Assembly (NCBI GenBank): GCA_025358305.1
Contig: JANYJZ010000033.1
Location: forward strand, 124,001-188,000
DNA from: Ignavibacteriota bacterium
GTDB lineage: Bacteria > Bacteroidota > Ignavibacteria > UBA10030 > SZUA-254
Length of the DNA: 64,000 bases
Reading direction: 5' to 3'
Below, one piece after another: positions 38,323 to 47,557 of this stretch. Every line of letters starts with the position of its first letter. Position 1 is the stretch's first letter. Below the pieces are notes generated by a model. The model was not told the origin of the DNA. It was given only the letters and a program-made list of their open reading frames with translations, and did not search any database. Position numbers and translations under genes: made by a program.

Positions 38323-39780
38323 CTATTTGTCCGAATTCTTGATGAACGGGAGCGGCTTGCCGTCAGTGTCGCAGAGAATGACGTCCCCGAAATGCATCTG
38401 CTCGATCCCGGCCTGGATCTTGGAAAGATCGCCGACGACGACCATGGCCATCTTCGAGGAATTGAGGTACTTCTTGGCCACCCCGTTCACCTCGCTCAAA
38501 CTCACCGCGTCGATGTTCTTCAGGTAGTTCTTATAATAGTCTTCGGGCAGCCCGTAGAGGATGATGTTCTGGAGCGCGCCGGCGATCTGACCCGGCGTCT
38601 CGAAGGTGAGGGCGAAGTTCCCGATGAGGCCGTTCTTGACGAACTTCAACTCCGTCTCATCCATCCCCTTCTCGCGCATGAGGTCGATCTCGTTCTTCAT
38701 CTCCCGCATGGCGCTGTCGGTCTTCTCGGTGACGATCCCCCCCTGCGCGGTGAACGGTCCGGCACCCTTGTTGAATCGGAACCCGGAGTTCGCGCCGTAG
38801 GTATAGCCGTGCTTCTCGCGCAAGTTGAGGTTGATGCGGCTCGAGAACTGCCCGCCGAGGAGGCGGTTCATGACGACGACGGGAAAGTAGTCCGGGGTGT
38901 TCCGCGCGAGCGCGGGATACCCGACGCGAACCTCCGACTGCGGAGCGCCCGGCTTGTCGACAAGAAAGACCTGCGTCTTCTCGACCGGCTTCGGAGCCTG
39001 GAGCGTGAACGGCGGGATCGTGCCCGGCTGCCACGTGCTCAGTGCGCTTTCAAGGGTCCCGAGGATCTCGGACATGGTGACGTCGCCGACGACCACGAGG
39101 GTCGCATTGTTCGGGTGATAGTAGGTCTTGTAGAACGTGACGAGCTCGTCGCGCGTCATCTTGTCGAGCGACGCCTGGGTGCCGGACGGGTTGTTCCCGT
39201 ACGGATGGTCGCCGCCGTAGAGGATGTAGGCGTAGGCGTTGTTGGCGATCGTCGTCGGCTGGTCCTTTTGCTGCATGAGCGCCGTCATCCGCTGCTTCTT
39301 CAAGCGGTCGAACTCTTTCTGCGCGAACGTCGGATTGGTCAGAACGTCGGCGAAGATCTCCAGTCCCTTCGCAAGGTGCTTCGTCATGAGGTTCAAGGTC
39401 ATGGACGAGCCGTCGAAGGAGGAGTTGATCCCCATCGACGCGCCGATGCGTTCGAGCTCTTCGGCGATCTGGAGCGAGCTGCGCGTCGTCGTTCCTTCGT
39501 CGATGACGTCCGCGGTCATCGACGCGATCCCCGGCTCGCTCACCGGGTCGTGGTCGGAGCCCGCCTGGATGACGAGGTTCAATGCGACCGTCGGGAGCTC
39601 ATGGTGCTCCACGAGCCAGACCTGGAGGCCGTTCTTGAGGGTCGCTTTCTGGATGTCGGGGAGATGCACCGTCGGCGCGGGTTTGGCGACGGGACGCTTC
39701 GTCCGGTCGATGTCGCCGGCCGAGGCGGCCGCCGTGGCAAGAAGGATTCCAAGCATGAGAATTCCACAAAGTGTTTTCAT
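38323..39780 (-). CDS. M16 family protein, non-catalytic partner (lacks HxxEH)
   Basis: M16 fold with GIASMTADVIDEGT where the HxxEH helix should be; retains R/Y-type segment LREKHGYTYGANSGFRFNKGAGPF. Signal peptide MKTLCGILMLGILLATAAASA. Confidence 0.88.
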   Translation of the reverse strand: MKTLCGILMLGILLATAAASAGDIDRTKRPVAKPAPTVHLPDIQKATLKNGLQVWLVEHHELPTVALNLVIQAGSDHDPVSEPGIASMTADVIDEGTTTRSSLQIAEELERIGASMGINSSFDGSSMTLNLMTKHLAKGLEIFADVLTNPTFAQKEFDRLKKQRMTALMQQKDQPTTIANNAYAYILYGGDHPYGNNPSGTQASLDKMTRDELVTFYKTYYHPNNATLVVVGDVTMSEILGTLESALSTWQPGTIPPFTLQAPKPVEKTQVFLVDKPGAPQSEVRVGYPALARNTPDYFPVVVMNRLLGGQFSSRINLNLREKHGYTYGANSGFRFNKGAGPFTAQGGIVTEKTDSAMREMKNEIDLMREKGMDETELKFVKNGLIGNFALTFETPGQIAGALQNIILYGLPEDYYKNYLKNIDAVSLSEVNGVAKKYLNSSKMAMVVVGDLSKIQAGIEQMHFGDVILCDTDGKPLPFIKNSDK

Positions 39781-39794
39781 CGTTTTATCGCTCC

Positions 39795-41141
39795 TCAATG
39801 ACTGTTCTGAACGGCGAGTTCGGTCTTGCCTTGCGGCACCATGCTCAAGACGACGCACGGCTTCTGGAGATATTTCTTCGCGACGGTCTGCACTTCCTGC
39901 GGAGTGATCCCCTTGTACAGGTCCATCTGCTTGTTGATCCCATCCGCGTCGCCGGTGAAGTCGTAGAAGCTGGCGAGCGAGATGGCTTTTCCGAGAACCG
40001 TCTGAAGGCTGTTGACGATCCCCGTCTCGGTGTTCACGAGGGATTTCTCGACCTCCGTCTCCGTCACGCCGTTCGTCAGTGCGTCGTTGACGAGCGAATC
40101 GACGACCGTTTGGAGCTCCGTCAAGGTCTTCCCCGGCTTCGCCGTCACGGTGATCTGGAAGGTCCCGCCGATCTCCGAACCGCCCTGGCCCGCGTTCGCG
40201 GACTGTGCGATCTGCCTGTCGTAGACGAGCGTCTTGTAGAGCCGGGAGTTCTTGCCCGAGCCGAGGATGTCTCCGAACACCGAGAGGACGGCATCCTCGC
40301 GGGTGTTGGAGGACGGACTGTGCCACGTCTTATAGAGACGCGGGAGCTGCACCTTGTCCTCGGCGACGAGGACCTTCGTCTCGGGAAGCGTCACTTCCTG
40401 CGGCTTCGGCCGATCGAAGGCCAAACCGGAGGGAATGCCGCCGAAATACTTCTCCACGAGTTCCTTCGCCTCCGCGGGCTGAAAGTCCCCTGCGATGGCG
40501 AGGCAGGCGTTGTTCGGCGCGTAGTAGGTCTGGAAGAAGCCCTTGACGTCCTCCAGGGACGCCGCCGTGAGGTCCTCCATGTAGCCGATGACCGGCCAGC
40601 TGTAGGGGTGGGTCGGCGGGTAGAGCGCCTTTGCGATCCGCTCGTCGGCTGTCCCATAGGGGACGTTGTCGACCCGCTGCCGGCGTTCGTTCTTCACGAC
40701 GTCGCGCTGGTTGTCGAGCTTGTCTTGGGTCATCGCCGGCAGGAGGAAGCCCATGCGGTCGGACTCGAGATAGAGGCCCAGCTCAAGATTGTTGCTCGGC
40801 ACGACCTCGTAATAGGTCGTGCGGTCCTCGTTCGTCGTCCCGTTGATGTTCGCGCCGATCTCCTGGAGGAGCTTGAAGTGGTCCCCGTACGCGACGTGCG
40901 CGGAGCCCTGGAACATCATGTGCTCGAAGAGGTGGGCGAACCCGGTCCGCTTCGGGAGCTCGTTCTTCGAGCCGACGTGATACATCACGTTGACGGCAGC
41001 GACGGGGGCCGAGTGGTCCTCGTGGAGGATGACGGTGAGGCCGTTCTTCAGCTTGTAGGTCTCAAAATTGATCTTCACCTGCGACCACGACATTGCGCTC
41101 ATGAGCATCACCGCCGAGAATAGACAGAGGATTCTTTTCAT
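39795..41141 (-). CDS. M16 family zinc peptidase, catalytic partner
   Basis: RTGFAHLFEHMMFQGSAHV (HxxEH) and downstream NLELGLYLESDRMG Glu; signal peptide MKRILCLFSAVMLMSAMSWS. Confidence 0.93.
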   Translation of the reverse strand: MKRILCLFSAVMLMSAMSWSQVKINFETYKLKNGLTVILHEDHSAPVAAVNVMYHVGSKNELPKRTGFAHLFEHMMFQGSAHVAYGDHFKLLQEIGANINGTTNEDRTTYYEVVPSNNLELGLYLESDRMGFLLPAMTQDKLDNQRDVVKNERRQRVDNVPYGTADERIAKALYPPTHPYSWPVIGYMEDLTAASLEDVKGFFQTYYAPNNACLAIAGDFQPAEAKELVEKYFGGIPSGLAFDRPKPQEVTLPETKVLVAEDKVQLPRLYKTWHSPSSNTREDAVLSVFGDILGSGKNSRLYKTLVYDRQIAQSANAGQGGSEIGGTFQITVTAKPGKTLTELQTVVDSLVNDALTNGVTETEVEKSLVNTETGIVNSLQTVLGKAISLASFYDFTGDADGINKQMDLYKGITPQEVQTVAKKYLQKPCVVLSMVPQGKTELAVQNSH

Positions 41142-41249
41142 GGGAATTTGTTCCCTCGTCGAATTGTGGAAACCAAGAGGATTAGGTTTGGCAAAATCTA
41201 CATATTTGGCTCTTGAGAAGCAATACAAATCCCGATTTCCGGCCTGAAC

Positions 41250-41288
41250 GAACGCAGGCCCCGTTCGATGAAAACGGGGCCTGCGTTC
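41250..41288. terminator. Perfect 16-bp hairpin between htrA and the M16 gene
   Basis: GAACGCAGGCCCCGTT (41250-41265) / AACGGGGCCTGCGTTC (41273-41288), 7-nt loop; no strong U tract. Confidence 0.6.
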
Positions 41289-41315
41289 AGTGAAATCTGC
41301 TGGAATGCGTCCGAT

Positions 41316-42836
41316 CTACGGGATCTGGATCGCCACGTATGCGGACCCGTTGCTCCGTTTTATCCGGAGCATGAGCGCGTCGCCCGACTTGCGCTTCGTG
41401 ATGGCCGACTGAAGCTCCTTCGGCGAGGAGACCGGAGACTTGTCCGCATCCACGATGACGTCGCCCTGGCGGATGCCCCGGTTGAACGCCTCGCTGTAGC
41501 GCTTCACGTCGGTGACGACGATGCCGCGGTCGACTTCGGCCTCTTTCTTCTCCTCCGCCGTGAGCGCCTTGACGGTCATGCCGACGGCGTCCAAGACGAG
41601 TTCCTTCGACGCGCCCGATTCGTTCTCGATGTCCGGCCGCTTTTCCACCTTCGTGGTCACGACCTGCGCGTCTTCCTTCCGGGACCGCAAGGTCACGCGG
41701 CGGTCCGAGGTCTTTCCGTCGCGGAAGACGCTCAGGACCACTTCGTCGCCCGGATGCTTCCGGGCGATGTAGCTCTGGAGCTCGTTCGCCGCGTTCACTT
41801 CCTTGCCGTCGATCGTGAGGATGACGTCGCCTTCCTTGAGGCCGGCCGATTCGGCCGCGCCGCCGTCGACGAGGCTCTGGACGAAGACGCCGTGCGCCCG
41901 GTCGAGCCCAAGGGCCTTCGCGGTGGTCTCGTCGATCGCCTGGATGCTGACGCCGATGTAGCCCCGGAGCACTTTGCCGTGCTTGATGAGGTCCTCCGCA
42001 ACGCCGCGGGCGAGGTTGATGGGGATGGCGAAGCCGTACCCCTGGTAGCGCTGGTTCGTCGTCGCGATGGCCGCGTTGATGCCGACGACCTCGCCCGACA
42101 GGTTTACGAGCGGCCCGCCGCTATTGCCCGGGTTGATCGCCGCGTCGGTCTGAATGAAGTTCTCGATCCCGTAGTTGTCGCGGATGACGCCGATGTTGCC
42201 CCGGCCGATAGCGCTGATGATGCCGGCGGTGACGGTCGACTGGAGTCCGAGGGGATTGCCGACGGCGACGACCCACTCACCCACTTCGAGCGCGTCGGAA
42301 TTGCCGAACGCCGCGGTCGGGAAGTCCTTCCCGTCCACCTTGATGATGGCGAGGTCCGTCGTGGGATCGGTGCCGATGATCTTGGCGTGCATCGTCCGGT
42401 TGTCGCTGAACGTGACGTCGATATGCTTCTCGTCGGCGTCCTCGACGACGTGGTTGTTCGTGAGGATGTATCCGTCGGGGCTGATCATGACGCCGGAGCC
42501 CGAGCCCTGCTGCGGTTCCGGCTGCTGGGACTTCGAGTCGGGTCCGAAGAAGTGGAAGAACTCGTTCATGTCGCCGGAGGATTCCTTGCCCTTCGTCGTC
42601 ACGGTGATCGTGACGACGGTCGGCTTCACCGCCTTGCTCACGTCGATGAACGCCCGGCTCAAGCCCTTGGCGTCAACCGAGGAGGTCTTCACCTGGCTCG
42701 GCGCGCCGAGCTGCACGTTCTGGTCGCCGGCGAATCCGTTTTCGACGCCGCCACGGAAACTCGACACCAGCACGACGCCAAAGACGATGCCGACAACGAT
42801 CAGAAAGATTGCTGCAAAAACAGATTTCTTGGACAT
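41316..42836 (-). CDS. Do/HtrA-like periplasmic serine protease with two PDZ domains
   Basis: GSGVMISPDGYILTNNHVVEDADE; TDLAIIKVDGKDFP; QTDAAINPGNSGGPLVN; two PDZ modules. Confidence 0.95.
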   Translation of the reverse strand: MSKKSVFAAIFLIVVGIVFGVVLVSSFRGGVENGFAGDQNVQLGAPSQVKTSSVDAKGLSRAFIDVSKAVKPTVVTITVTTKGKESSGDMNEFFHFFGPDSKSQQPEPQQGSGSGVMISPDGYILTNNHVVEDADEKHIDVTFSDNRTMHAKIIGTDPTTDLAIIKVDGKDFPTAAFGNSDALEVGEWVVAVGNPLGLQSTVTAGIISAIGRGNIGVIRDNYGIENFIQTDAAINPGNSGGPLVNLSGEVVGINAAIATTNQRYQGYGFAIPINLARGVAEDLIKHGKVLRGYIGVSIQAIDETTAKALGLDRAHGVFVQSLVDGGAAESAGLKEGDVILTIDGKEVNAANELQSYIARKHPGDEVVLSVFRDGKTSDRRVTLRSRKEDAQVVTTKVEKRPDIENESGASKELVLDAVGMTVKALTAEEKKEAEVDRGIVVTDVKRYSEAFNRGIRQGDVIVDADKSPVSSPKELQSAITKRKSGDALMLRIKRSNGSAYVAIQIP

Positions 42837-42963
42837 TGCTTTCTCCTACATTGTGGAAAGTATGGTTCGAAGGTCACTTCTTGTATACTGCCGAGCCTGT
42901 GCGTTTGTTGCACGAACTGCAGCGGAAAACCTCCGCAAATCGCCAAATTCGCATTAAAAGAAT

Positions 42964-43749
42964 TTAAGAATCGGGCAGGATCTTCGCAAAGACCTTCTCC
43001 GACTTGAGGGGCCGGATCCCGGCCACGTGCTGCCGAAGGTAGGCCCAGAGGAGCATGTCCATTTCCGCGCGTTCCTCCCGGGAGGCCGCCAGCGCCAGGA
43101 TGAGCTCCGGGTCGGAGGCCTGCGCGATCCGGTCGAGGAGGTCGATGATGCTCCTGCGGACGTTGAGCGCGGGTCCGGTTGTTCCCGCGCACTCATCGCA
43201 GAGGACCCCGCCGCGCTCGAGATGGAACCGGAGCCGGGATGCCGGAGGACCGCTCGGCGATTTCTTCCTTCCGCACGAGACGCACTCGTGGAAGGTCGGT
43301 TCGAACCCAAGGAGGAAGCAGAGCGAGACGACGAACCACGGGAAGAGGAGCGTGAAGTCGCCCTCGGCGACGTCAAGCGCGGCGAGCGCCGAGACGAGGA
43401 GGTCGAAGAGGTTCGCATTCGCCTCTTCGTGCGAGATCATCTGGACGAGCTCGATGAGCTTCATGCCGAGGGCCATTTTCGGGAGCTCGTCATGGATATG
43501 CCGGAAATCATTCACGACGTCGCACTGACCGATCGTCTGGAGATCGCGCCCCTCCTTGCGGTAGATCATCGCCCGAAGCTGCGCCATGGGCTGGAACGAC
43601 GACCCGAACCTCCCCTTCGTCTGCCGGGCACCCTTGACGATCCCGGAGACCTTGCCGAACTCCTTCGTGTAGAGCGTGACGATGACGCTCGTCTCGCCGT
43701 ACTTCATCGTGCGAAGGACGACCGCTTCGGTCCGGACGGCTTCGCTCAT
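42964..43749 (-). CDS. recO: DNA repair protein RecO
   Basis: VRTEAVVLRTMKYGETSVIVTLYTKEFGKVSGIVKGARQTKGRFGSSFQPM; CVSCGRKK...GGVLCDEC. ATG 43749 overlaps the mtnA stop. Confidence 0.88.
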   Translation of the reverse strand: MSEAVRTEAVVLRTMKYGETSVIVTLYTKEFGKVSGIVKGARQTKGRFGSSFQPMAQLRAMIYRKEGRDLQTIGQCDVVNDFRHIHDELPKMALGMKLIELVQMISHEEANANLFDLLVSALAALDVAEGDFTLLFPWFVVSLCFLLGFEPTFHECVSCGRKKSPSGPPASRLRFHLERGGVLCDECAGTTGPALNVRRSIIDLLDRIAQASDPELILALAASREERAEMDMLLWAYLRQHVAGIRPLKSEKVFAKILPDS

Positions 43750-44774
43750 CGTTCCGCCGCCGGGAAAGAAAACGGCGGCCGGTGGATCCCCCCGTCGGTG
43801 ACGATGGCGGTGATGAGCTTCGCCGGGGTGACGTCGAACGAGGGAGACCGCACGGACACCCCTTCCGGGACGATGCGAAACCCGAACGGGGAGGTGACCT
43901 CCTCCGCCGAGCGGTCCTCGATCGGGATCTCCGCCCCTGATGCCATCGACGTGTCGATCGTCGAGGCCGGCGCGGCGACGATGAACGCTATGCCGTGATG
44001 CTTCGCCAGGACGGCGAGCCCGTAGGTGCCGATTTTGTTCGCGGTATCGCCGTTCCTGGCGATGCGGTCTGCGCCGACGATGACGACGTTGATGAGGCCC
44101 TTCAACATGAGCGAGGCCGCCGTGCTGTCGGTCAGGACGGTCACGTCGACGCCCGCTTTTTGGAGCTCCCACGCCGTGAGCCGCGCGCCCTGGAAGAGCG
44201 GCCGCGTCTCGTCGGCGAAGACCCGGATCCCCTTTCCCTGGCGGTGGGCGTGCGTGATGATGCTCTGCGCTGTGCCCTCCCCCCCGGTCGCGAGAGCGCC
44301 CGTATTGCAGTGCGTGAGGATCCCGGCGCCCTTCACAATGAGCGCGGAGCCGAACTCGCCGATACGCCGGCACATCTCCGCGTCCTCGCGGTGGATCGCG
44401 AGTGCTTCGGCCATGAGAGAAGTGCGCGCGTCCTCGACGCTCGACGCCCGTCCGAGGACGGCCGCCATGCGCCGGAGCGACCAGGAAAGGTTGACCGCCG
44501 TGGGGCGCGTGCGGCCGAGCATCGAGATGTCGCTGCGAATATGCGCCTGCAGCGTGGCCAGATCGGGTGCCGGGTGCCGGGAGGAGAGGGCGACGCCGTA
44601 GGCGGCGGCGATGCCGATCGCGGGCGCGCCGCGGACCTTCAACGTGCGGATCGCCTCTGCGATGACCGCCGGGTCGTCGGTGTCAATGTGGGATTCCGTC
44701 AGAGGGAGCTGCGTCTGGTCGAGGAGCCGGACCAGAGAGCCGAGCCATTCGATCGCGTGGACATGCGTCGTCAT
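43746..44774 (-). CDS. mtnA: S-methyl-5-thioribose-1-phosphate isomerase (eIF-2B alpha family)
   Basis: IRTLKVRGAPAIGIAAAYGVAL; GILTHCNTGALATGGEGTAQSII; VFADETRPLFQGARLTAWEL; VIVGADRIARNGDTANKIGTYGLAVLAK. Confidence 0.95.
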   Translation of the reverse strand: MTTHVHAIEWLGSLVRLLDQTQLPLTESHIDTDDPAVIAEAIRTLKVRGAPAIGIAAAYGVALSSRHPAPDLATLQAHIRSDISMLGRTRPTAVNLSWSLRRMAAVLGRASSVEDARTSLMAEALAIHREDAEMCRRIGEFGSALIVKGAGILTHCNTGALATGGEGTAQSIITHAHRQGKGIRVFADETRPLFQGARLTAWELQKAGVDVTVLTDSTAASLMLKGLINVVIVGADRIARNGDTANKIGTYGLAVLAKHHGIAFIVAAPASTIDTSMASGAEIPIEDRSAEEVTSPFGFRIVPEGVSVRSPSFDVTPAKLITAIVTDGGIHRPPFSFPAAER

Positions 44775-44780
44775 GGGGTG

Positions 44781-45710
44781 CTACCGGACCGCGGCGGCCT
44801 CTTCGTCGAATTTCGAGAGCTCGCGGAAGGACCGAAACCGGTCCTGGATCTCAAGATACGTGAGTTCCTTGAGCCGGTCGAGGCTGAAGCGTTCGACGCA
44901 GAAGGATGCCAGGGCGCTGCCGTAGATGACGGCGCGCTTGATGTTGTCGTCGGAAAGATCGTCCGTGCGGGCGATCCAGCCGATGAAGCCGCCGGCGAAC
45001 GCGTCTCCGGCGCCCGTCGGGTCGTTGATATTTTCAAGGGGGTATGCCGGCGCGGAGAAGATCGTCCTCTCCGTCACCATGAGGGCGCCGTGCTCGCCTT
45101 TTTTCACGACGACCGTCTTTGGGCCCATGCGGATGATCAACTTCGCCGCCTTGATGAGGTTCGGCTCGCCGGTGAGCTCCCGGACCTCCGACTCGTTCAC
45201 CACGAGCACGTCCATGAGCTTTAGCGTTGCGAGAAGTTCCTTGTTCTTGCCCTTGATCCAGAAGTTCATCGTGTCGCCGATGACGAGCCGGGGCTTCGCG
45301 ATCTGCTCGAGGACGCGGCGCTGGAGGTCGGGGTCGATATTGCCGAGACAGACGTAGGTCGTCTTGCGGTACGATTCGGGGATGATCGGGTTGAAATGTT
45401 CGAAACAGTTGAGTTCCGTGAAGAGCGTGTCGCGCGTGTTGAGGTCGTAATGGTAGCGGCCGCCCCACCGGAACGTCTTGCCGCCTTCCATGATCTGGAG
45501 GCCCTCGAGGTCGATATCGCGGCTTTCCAGGAAGTCGATGTATTCCTTCTTGAAATCCCCCCCCACCACCCCCACAAGCCGGATCGGGGTCACGAAATAG
45601 CTCGCTGCCGTGGCGATGTACGTCGCGGAGCCTCCGAGCACATCTTCGACGCGCCCGAAGGGGGTCTCAATCGTATCGATCCCGAGCGATCCAACAACGA
45701 GCAGACTCAT
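44781..45710 (-). CDS. PfkB/ribokinase-family kinase
   Basis: LLVVGSLGIDTIETPFGRVEDVLGGSATYIATAAS...; C-terminal NDPTGAGDAFAGGFIGW. Confidence 0.9.
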   Translation of the reverse strand: MSLLVVGSLGIDTIETPFGRVEDVLGGSATYIATAASYFVTPIRLVGVVGGDFKKEYIDFLESRDIDLEGLQIMEGGKTFRWGGRYHYDLNTRDTLFTELNCFEHFNPIIPESYRKTTYVCLGNIDPDLQRRVLEQIAKPRLVIGDTMNFWIKGKNKELLATLKLMDVLVVNESEVRELTGEPNLIKAAKLIIRMGPKTVVVKKGEHGALMVTERTIFSAPAYPLENINDPTGAGDAFAGGFIGWIARTDDLSDDNIKRAVIYGSALASFCVERFSLDRLKELTYLEIQDRFRSFRELSKFDEEAAAVR

Positions 45711-45753
45711 GAAGGTACCTTACTAGATGACGAACGGTGAGAAACGTGAGGAT

Positions 45754-45782
45754 AATGTACGAAAAGGGGGACTGAAGTGCAA
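45754..45782 (-). promoter_or_regulatory. Sigma70-like promoter for the pfkB-mtnA-recO genes
   Basis: Minus strand TTGCAC-17 nt-TACATT. Confidence 0.5.
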
Positions 45783-45816
45783 CGCGTAGCACGCGCGCGG
45801 CGGGTCCCGCACGGGC

Positions 45817-45855
45817 CCCTCCCCCCCTCAAGCGGAATGCTCAAGGGGGGGAGGG
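45817..45855. terminator. 12-bp C/G-tract hairpin downstream of the first M28 gene
   Basis: CCCTCCCCCCCT (45817-45828) / AGGGGGGGAGGG (45844-45855). Confidence 0.45.
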
Positions 45856-45869
45856 CCGGCGGAAAAGAA

Positions 45870-47495
45870 TTAGTTGCTGCCGGGAGCCCGCGTGGGCTGC
45901 GGGAGCGGCTTGCGCGGGAACTTCTCATCCCGCATGGCTGCCTGGTAGGCGAATGCCGCCATGATGACGGAGGCCTGTTTCAGGTCGTCCTCCTGGACGC
46001 GTTCGTAGACGTCCATCGTCGAATGGTGCGTGCGCGTGTCGTACTCGAGCGGATCTTGGATGAACTGGAAGCCCGGGATCCCGACCGCATCGAACGAGAG
46101 GTGGTCCGTCCCGCCGGTGTTCGACAGCGAGAGGGTCGACGCGTCCATGTCCTTGAACGGCTTGAGCCACGACCGAAAGATCGGCCGGACCTGGTCGTTC
46201 CCCTGCATGTAGACGCCGCGGACCTTGCCGGAACCGTTGTCGTTGTTGAAGTATACCGCGAGCTTCTCGTTTTCAGGCTTCTGCGTCACCTTGCCGTCAA
46301 CCGTCTCGCCGAAGTGCTGCTTGACGTAGCCGGCCGAGCCCAAGAGCCCCTGTTCCTCGCCGCCCCAGAGTCCGATGCGGATCGTGCGGCGCGGGGAAAA
46401 CTTCAGGGTCTTGAGGATGCGCATGGCCTCCATACAGACGGCGCTTCCCGTGCCGTCGTCGGTCGCCCCGGTCCCTCCGTGCCACGAGTCAAAGTGGCCG
46501 CCGATCATGACGACCTCATCCTTGAGGTCGGTGCCGGGCAGCTCCGCGAAGATGTTCGCGACGGAATCGGCCTTGTTGAAGCTCACTTCGAGGTTCATCT
46601 CGATCTTCGGAGACTCCCCCTTCTTGATCATCCGGATGAGTCGGTTGTAGTGCTCGGCCGCCACCGCTATCTGGGGAAGGATCTTCGGGGCGTTCGGATC
46701 CCACGCCGAGACGCGCTTCGTGAAGGGCGTATCGGGATGCGCCGGCACGCTCGCCTGCTGGACGAAGATGTTGCCGCCGTCGCCGCGGGAGATCGTCAGG
46801 AGCGCAAGCGCCCCTTCCTTCTGGCACATCTCGAGCTTTTCAAAGTCGACGATCGCGCGGGCTTTCGCGGCTGGGTCCATCTGCCGCCGTCCCCCGCCGC
46901 CCCCGCCACCGCCGCCGCGCCGCGCCTGGGGCATGTCCGCGTTCGCCATGTCGAGGAGGGTCGAGTCGGCATCGCGGGTCGCCTCTGGGAGGAAGTGCGC
47001 CTTGATATCACGCGGATCGCTCAGGAGGACGAACTTTCCTTTGAGTTTTCCCTTGTAGGTCGCCAGGGCGCTGTCGGTCGTCGCATCGAAGTAGATGACC
47101 TCGCCGGTCTGAGTTCCGCCCGTGCCGGGCGACCAGGCCTTCGGATAGGAGAACAGGGGGAAGTTCTGGTGGCCGATGACGTTTGCCGAGTAACGCTTGA
47201 GATCCCAACCGCGGCCGAACGGGCCCCATTTCTCGGTGTGCGCATTGGCCAGTCCGAGCGAGGCGAGCTTCGAGACGGCCCAGTCGGCGGCGCGTACGTA
47301 CCCGGGGGAGCCGGTGAGCCGCGGGCCGTAGACGTCGGCGAGGTAGCTCTCGATCTCCATCACCCCGGAGCGGTTCATGCCCTCATCCCGGATCTGCGCG
47401 AACGCGGCAGAGTCGATCTTCTCACCGCTGGTCTGCGCTGACGCAGCAAGGGCGAGGAAGATCGTGCAGCATAACAGCGGAAGCAAGTATTTCAT
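45870..47495 (-). CDS. M28 family zinc peptidase with poly-Gly linker
   Basis: VMIGGHFDSWHGGTGATDDGTGSAVCMEAMRIL; IGLWGGEEQGLLGS; signal peptide MKYLLPLLCCTIFLALAASAQ. Confidence 0.9.
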   Translation of the reverse strand: MKYLLPLLCCTIFLALAASAQTSGEKIDSAAFAQIRDEGMNRSGVMEIESYLADVYGPRLTGSPGYVRAADWAVSKLASLGLANAHTEKWGPFGRGWDLKRYSANVIGHQNFPLFSYPKAWSPGTGGTQTGEVIYFDATTDSALATYKGKLKGKFVLLSDPRDIKAHFLPEATRDADSTLLDMANADMPQARRGGGGGGGGGRRQMDPAAKARAIVDFEKLEMCQKEGALALLTISRGDGGNIFVQQASVPAHPDTPFTKRVSAWDPNAPKILPQIAVAAEHYNRLIRMIKKGESPKIEMNLEVSFNKADSVANIFAELPGTDLKDEVVMIGGHFDSWHGGTGATDDGTGSAVCMEAMRILKTLKFSPRRTIRIGLWGGEEQGLLGSAGYVKQHFGETVDGKVTQKPENEKLAVYFNNDNGSGKVRGVYMQGNDQVRPIFRSWLKPFKDMDASTLSLSNTGGTDHLSFDAVGIPGFQFIQDPLEYDTRTHHSTMDVYERVQEDDLKQASVIMAAFAYQAAMRDEKFPRKPLPQPTRAPGSN

Positions 47496-47557
47496 GGTGA
47501 CCTCATGCATGTGTGAATGTGAGTGGACGCTTTCTGTCTGCCGTCACTCCCCGCGCG

